This document shows, piece by piece, positions 60,819-64,000 of a DNA stretch of 64,000 nt. The DNA is from a virus. The stretch covers positions 1 to 64,000 of IMG/VR virus record IMGVR_UViG_3300025154_000063. The stretch is one strand, 5' to 3'. The notes under the pieces are model-generated. The model worked only from the letters and a program-made list of their open reading frames with translations, made no database searches and was not told the DNA's origin. The translations under genes were made by a program, and so were the position numbers. Every line of letters begins with the position of its first letter. Position 1 is the stretch's first letter.

Positions 60819-62691
60819 GATTAATGAGGAGCTAGCAAGTCTAGCTAGAAAAGACCCACTAGTTTGGGGTATTTTGCACGTTGATTTGGGGGATGGAAAA
60901 AAGTGGGAAGTTGAAACAAGAGCATGGATGAAAGAGATATATTCTGTTGTTAATCCATATGATATTGAAAGGTCTCCAGAAGGGTTAGCAAGGCGTATGT
61001 CTGTCATAAAAAGTACACAGTCTGGTCTTAGTACCATGGGTGTTGTTCGTATGCTACACTTTTTAACATCTTGGCCTAGTAGAGTAATTTACACACTACC
61101 TCGCCAAATGGACTCTATTGATTTTGCAACCACTCGTCTTGACCCCATCCTAAGGAAGTCACCATATCTTCGTGGACTACTTGGTTCTCCAGACTCCGTA
61201 CATGCTAAACGTATAGGAGATAGTTTTGCTTACATACTAGAAATGAGTGTTGAGCCTAGGTCTATCCCAGCAGATATTATCTTTATTGATGAGGTAGATT
61301 TGTCTGACCCAGCCAACATATCAACAGCACTCAACCGTCTCGATGCGTCTCGCTGGAAACTAAACTATTTCTTTAGTACCCCAACATTACCAGCTTATGG
61401 AATTCACTCCATCTATGAGGGAAGTGACATGAGGGAGTGGCTTGTTAAATGTCCAACATGTAACCACGAACAACTCATAGAATGGGAAACACACCTAAAG
61501 ATTGTAGGAACAAACCATAATCCAGAGAAGGTTTATTTTGGTTGTATAAGATGTGGTGCTGAAATAACACTGCCACATATACAAACAGGTAGATGGATTG
61601 CACAAAAACCAGACCTATCAAATCATCATATTGGCTTTCATGTATCCCAGATATTGTCATACTCTGCTTGGGATTTGTATAGGATTTTCCGTGACCCACA
61701 GACAAACATCATGGAATTTTATAGAAAACGTCTTGGTATGCCATATGAAATCAGTGGTGGTTCTATAACCCGTGATGACATTATGGAACAATGTTTTCTA
61801 GAACCATATCCAGAAGAAGACATTAGAGATAAAGACTCACAATACTTCATGGGTGTTGACCAAGGAAATGAATTACAGGTTCTTATAGGAAAGTTAGAGC
61901 CCGAATCAAACGTACCTAAATTGGTACACGCTGAACTCGTTCCAATGGAAAAGGGGTTCGACCGCATAGGTCAGCTTATGAATATCTTTAAAATAAAGCG
62001 CTGTGTTGTTGATGCAAACCCTAACAGACATGAGGCAGTAAGATTGGTTAAAGCATTTCCAAATAGGGTACTTATTGCAGACTACATTGAACAAAAGGAA
62101 ATGGTTAAGATTAAAAAATCTTTACTTGAGCTTCCTAAGCTCTTCACAGGTGTTGCAATAAACAGAACACTTGGATTTGATGCACTTGTAGCAGACATTA
62201 AAGATGGTAAATGGATGATGGCTGGTGAATTACCTAACCTAAGCTCTGAAATGGAACTGGTGATTGACCAGATGACCGCCATAAAGAGAGACCTAGAAAC
62301 AAGAAAGACCCCATCAGGTGAAGTACAAGTAGCTGTGTGGCGAAAGATTAGAGCAGACCACTTTGCACACTCTTGGCTATATCTAAAGACCGCCATTGAT
62401 GCCTTTAAAAAACGTGGTATGCGTATTGCTGTCATAGGAAAAACAGATATTGTTGAGGAAAGCTTGACAGAGATACTAGAAGATGATATAATTAAGAAAG
62501 CTATTTCTTCTTTGGCAGAAGTTCCACTTATTCAGCTTGCAGATTACTTAGCAAACTGGGAGTCAGAGGACTATGAGTACCCGTTCCCATTAAGCCATAA
62601 GATAGATGTTTGTAGAACATACGGTATTGGTGAACAGTATATTTTAAAGGCAATGGAAAAATTGGTCATTGACTCTAAACCAAAACTATGA
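60811..62691 (+). CDS. Terminase large subunit, GpA type
   Basis: About 626 residues from the ATG at 60811. It has a Walker A-like KSTQSGLST (about 66-74), Walker B IIFIDEVDL (about 157-165), a CPTC...CIRC zinc pair (about 214-247) and nuclease-region aspartates in GVDQGNE and VVDANPNR. This is the lambda GpA-like terminase layout. It cuts concatemers and drives DNA into heads. An in-frame ATG at 60757-type position upstream overlaps the small subunit and is rejected. Confidence 0.92.
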   Translation: MIKINEELASLARKDPLVWGILHVDLGDGKKWEVETRAWMKEIYSVVNPYDIERSPEGLARRMSVIKSTQSGLSTMGVVRMLHFLTSWPSRVIYTLPRQMDSIDFATTRLDPILRKSPYLRGLLGSPDSVHAKRIGDSFAYILEMSVEPRSIPADIIFIDEVDLSDPANISTALNRLDASRWKLNYFFSTPTLPAYGIHSIYEGSDMREWLVKCPTCNHEQLIEWETHLKIVGTNHNPEKVYFGCIRCGAEITLPHIQTGRWIAQKPDLSNHHIGFHVSQILSYSAWDLYRIFRDPQTNIMEFYRKRLGMPYEISGGSITRDDIMEQCFLEPYPEEDIRDKDSQYFMGVDQGNELQVLIGKLEPESNVPKLVHAELVPMEKGFDRIGQLMNIFKIKRCVVDANPNRHEAVRLVKAFPNRVLIADYIEQKEMVKIKKSLLELPKLFTGVAINRTLGFDALVADIKDGKWMMAGELPNLSSEMELVIDQMTAIKRDLETRKTPSGEVQVAVWRKIRADHFAHSWLYLKTAIDAFKKRGMRIAVIGKTDIVEESLTEILEDDIIKKAISSLAEVPLIQLADYLANWESEDYEYPFPLSHKIDVCRTYGIGEQYILKAMEKLVIDSKPKL

Positions 62692-62697
62692 TATAAT
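62669..62697 (+). promoter_or_regulatory. Promoter TTGACT-17-TATAAT inside the terminase 3' end
   Basis: Good boxes with 17-base spacing and the TAATGTA extension, overlapping the last codons of the terminase gene. It reads into the gene-poor stretch at 62698-63121 and the genes beyond. Confidence 0.85.
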
Positions 62698-63121
62698 TAA
62701 TGTATAAGTTTTTACAATGGTTTTCCACGGTCAGAGGATTACCTACATACTGGCAAGAAATCGCCTTCGGACGATGAGTCTCAAGGAACTACTTGAAGTA
62801 GTTCGCAAAACTCGTCTAGGTACAGTGGCTGACGCACGGATGTTGACTCTGTTATGGAGACTTTCAACAAGACGCACTCACACCCAACGTGCAAAAAGTG
62901 GGTGCGTCTATAATTTATATGCACATGAACACTAGAAACCCCCCGTCCTCGTATGGGGAACACAGTGAGTCTGGTAAAGCGAGACTTGGGCAGATGCTCT
63001 AATTGAGCGTAGCTGTGTTCTTATTTCCCCTTTGTTTGGCAAGGGGGGAATATATCAATTTACTTTTAGTATATATTTATACTTATTTTTAAAGCACGTC
63101 ACAGAGCACTTAGGAGATAAA
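62698..63121 (+). other. Gene-poor, promoter-driven structured stretch with tRNA-like hairpins
   Basis: A promoter leads into about 420 bases without a convincing CDS; a 72-codon frame at 62717-62935 has no ribosome site. Inverted repeats are strong: GACGCAC...GTGCGTC (62871-62911 region), GAACACAG...CTGTGTTC enclosing two smaller hairpins, one of them GCTC-TAATT-GAGC (about 62958-63023), and TTCCCC...GGGGAA (about 63024-63052). Read leftward, the middle part has a tRNA-like acceptor and D arm but no anticodon arm. It may be an ncRNA, a packaging-related element or a tRNA remnant. Confidence 0.42.
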
Positions 63122-63340
63122 ATGATATTTAATTTAGTAACAAAAAGTGATTTAGAAAAATCTATATTAAAAGGAATAATGGAAAGTATTATTACTTTAG
63201 ATAAATCTAAATCATATATTCTGGTGTTTCCAGAAGAATTAGAACTTTCAGTAGACATAGCTAAACAGTTAGCAGAGTTTACTAAAGAGCATAATATGTT
63301 TATTATACAGTCAAATAATCTTAAATTAATTGAACTGTAA
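63122..63340 (+). CDS. Hypothetical protein, 72 residues
   Basis: Not recognised. The ATG follows TAGGAGATAAA. The strand-helix pattern (SKSYILVFPEELEL, MFIIQSNNLKLIEL) suggests a small alpha/beta protein. It leads the rightward unit after the structured stretch. Confidence 0.55.
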   Translation: MIFNLVTKSDLEKSILKGIMESIITLDKSKSYILVFPEELELSVDIAKQLAEFTKEHNMFIIQSNNLKLIEL

Positions 63341-63366
63341 TTTTCATGTGTAAAGGAGTGTGAACC

Positions 63367-63954
63367 TTGAATAAGTTGTTGAAGAATGTTTTGGTTTTGT
63401 TAGTTGCTTTTTCTTTTTTGTTGTCATCGTGTGATGCTGTACCGGCTGATTACCAGACAGCTATAGCTAGTGGTGAGGTCAGGGAGCAGGAGTGTGTAAG
63501 TGCTCCATCAGATAATGGTAAAATGTGGGCTATGAATAGCTGTGTGTGGGTATCTACAGTGGCTTATGAAGTTACTGTACGTATTAGTGATGACCTGCTA
63601 AGCACACAGACAATTAATTCTGAATCATATGGTTCTGTAGTAGGCATGGGAGGCTCAGTATATGGGTCATCTAGCTCACGAATGTGGACAGAGGGCAAGG
63701 GAACAGTACCAGTTAAACTATTAAATATATCACATGAGTTTCCAATGGTTGAGGTTGGTCAATTAATTATACTAAAAACTACCGACTTAAAAGCAATCTC
63801 TTTACCTGTTGGAGCTATTGTACTGTTCGTTTGCAGTCAGGATGCTGAGGTAACTTCACCAGTGTACTCTGGTCAACTGTTAACTACTGATAGAGTTACT
63901 TATGAATTGGATAACTGCAGAATGAAGTCGCCGGCGTTTACAATGGGAGAATAA
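63367..63954 (+). CDS. Phage-encoded lipoprotein
   Basis: The 195-residue protein starts with TTG behind AAAGGAG. It has a signal peptide (NKLLKNVLVLLVAFSFLL) ending in the lipobox LSSC near residue 22. The mature part is beta-rich with several Cys. It would be exported and anchored to the membrane, perhaps acting in superinfection exclusion or host-surface change. It lies before the virion genes. Not recognised as a known family. Confidence 0.7.
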   Translation: MNKLLKNVLVLLVAFSFLLSSCDAVPADYQTAIASGEVREQECVSAPSDNGKMWAMNSCVWVSTVAYEVTVRISDDLLSTQTINSESYGSVVGMGGSVYGSSSSRMWTEGKGTVPVKLLNISHEFPMVEVGQLIILKTTDLKAISLPVGAIVLFVCSQDAEVTSPVYSGQLLTTDRVTYELDNCRMKSPAFTMGE

Positions 63955-63955
63955 T

Positions 63956-64000
63956 ATGGCAACAATAGTTGGGCAGAAATTCCGTGTGTACGTAGTTGCA
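63956..64000 (+). CDS. Start of a gene cut by the window end
   Basis: An ATG with a GGGAGAATAAT site begins MATIVGQKFRVYVVA. Only 15 codons are present. Its location after the lipoprotein suggests a virion or DNA-packaging gene. Confidence 0.55.
   Translation, partial: MATIVGQKFRVYVVA

Noticed and set aside
62717-62935. 72-codon rightward frame after the terminase
   Set aside because: No ribosome site and strong inverted repeats across the frame. Kept only as part of the structured stretch.

Overview
The window is part of the genome of a tailed double-stranded DNA bacteriophage. It carries a GpA-type large terminase, tail-collar proteins, a holin and endolysin, a family A DNA polymerase, a DnaB-type helicase, a primase-polymerase and nucleotide-metabolism genes. 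Genes are short and tightly packed, with many ATGA or TAATG overlaps, AGGAGG-type ribosome binding sites, and about 20 near-identical promoters (TTGACA or close, 16-17 bases, TATAAT). The endolysin architecture (C39-like, SH3-like, GH25), the LL-H-type holin and the sigma-A-like signals suggest a Gram-positive, low-GC host. This is an inference; no host gene is present.

Layout. Bases 1-5900 (+) hold the end of the virion module and the lysis genes. Bases 5900-9440 (+) hold an exonuclease, a RecB-like nuclease and a prim-pol. Bases 9490-16350 (-) hold the replication core. Bases 16350-39500 (-) are a long accessory block of about 70 small genes, many of them zinc-ribbon microproteins, with an ArdC-like antirestriction protein, a ParB-like protein and a phosphatase. 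It is interrupted at about 35750-36790 by a gene-free, apparently transcribed, structured stretch. Bases 39540-47540 (-) are a tRNA array. Bases 47650-59320 (-) hold ThyX, a DraRnl-type RNA ligase, nucleases, MazG, a class II ribonucleotide reductase and SSB. A divergent promoter pair at 59370-59447 starts the rightward late region (HTH protein, terminase small and large subunits, lipoprotein).

The tRNA array is the outstanding region. I can fold 32 tRNAs in normal order, and together their anticodons cover all 20 amino acids. RtcB, the tRNA-splicing-type RNA ligase, sits inside the array, and a second RNA ligase lies 2.5 kb beyond it. Between neighbouring tRNAs are two elements (42871-42940 and 47233-47313) in which the 3' half of a tRNA precedes its 5' half. 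Anticodon-stem strands match at the outer ends, and variable loop, T arm, acceptor, U8A9-like linker and D arm follow in permuted order. I read these as candidate circularly permuted tRNA genes, with a third, weaker candidate at 39621-39706. RtcB would be a natural sealing enzyme for them. The array also has a recurrent G55 in the T loop (12 assigned tRNAs), two Arg tRNAs with no room for a D arm, two Leu tRNAs with short variable loops, tRNA fragments, and CDSs that overlap tRNA 5' ends.

Other points of interest are an in-frame stop splitting the ribonucleotide reductase, and gene-free structured stretches that could be large phage ncRNAs. All function calls come from motif reading alone; no database search was run.
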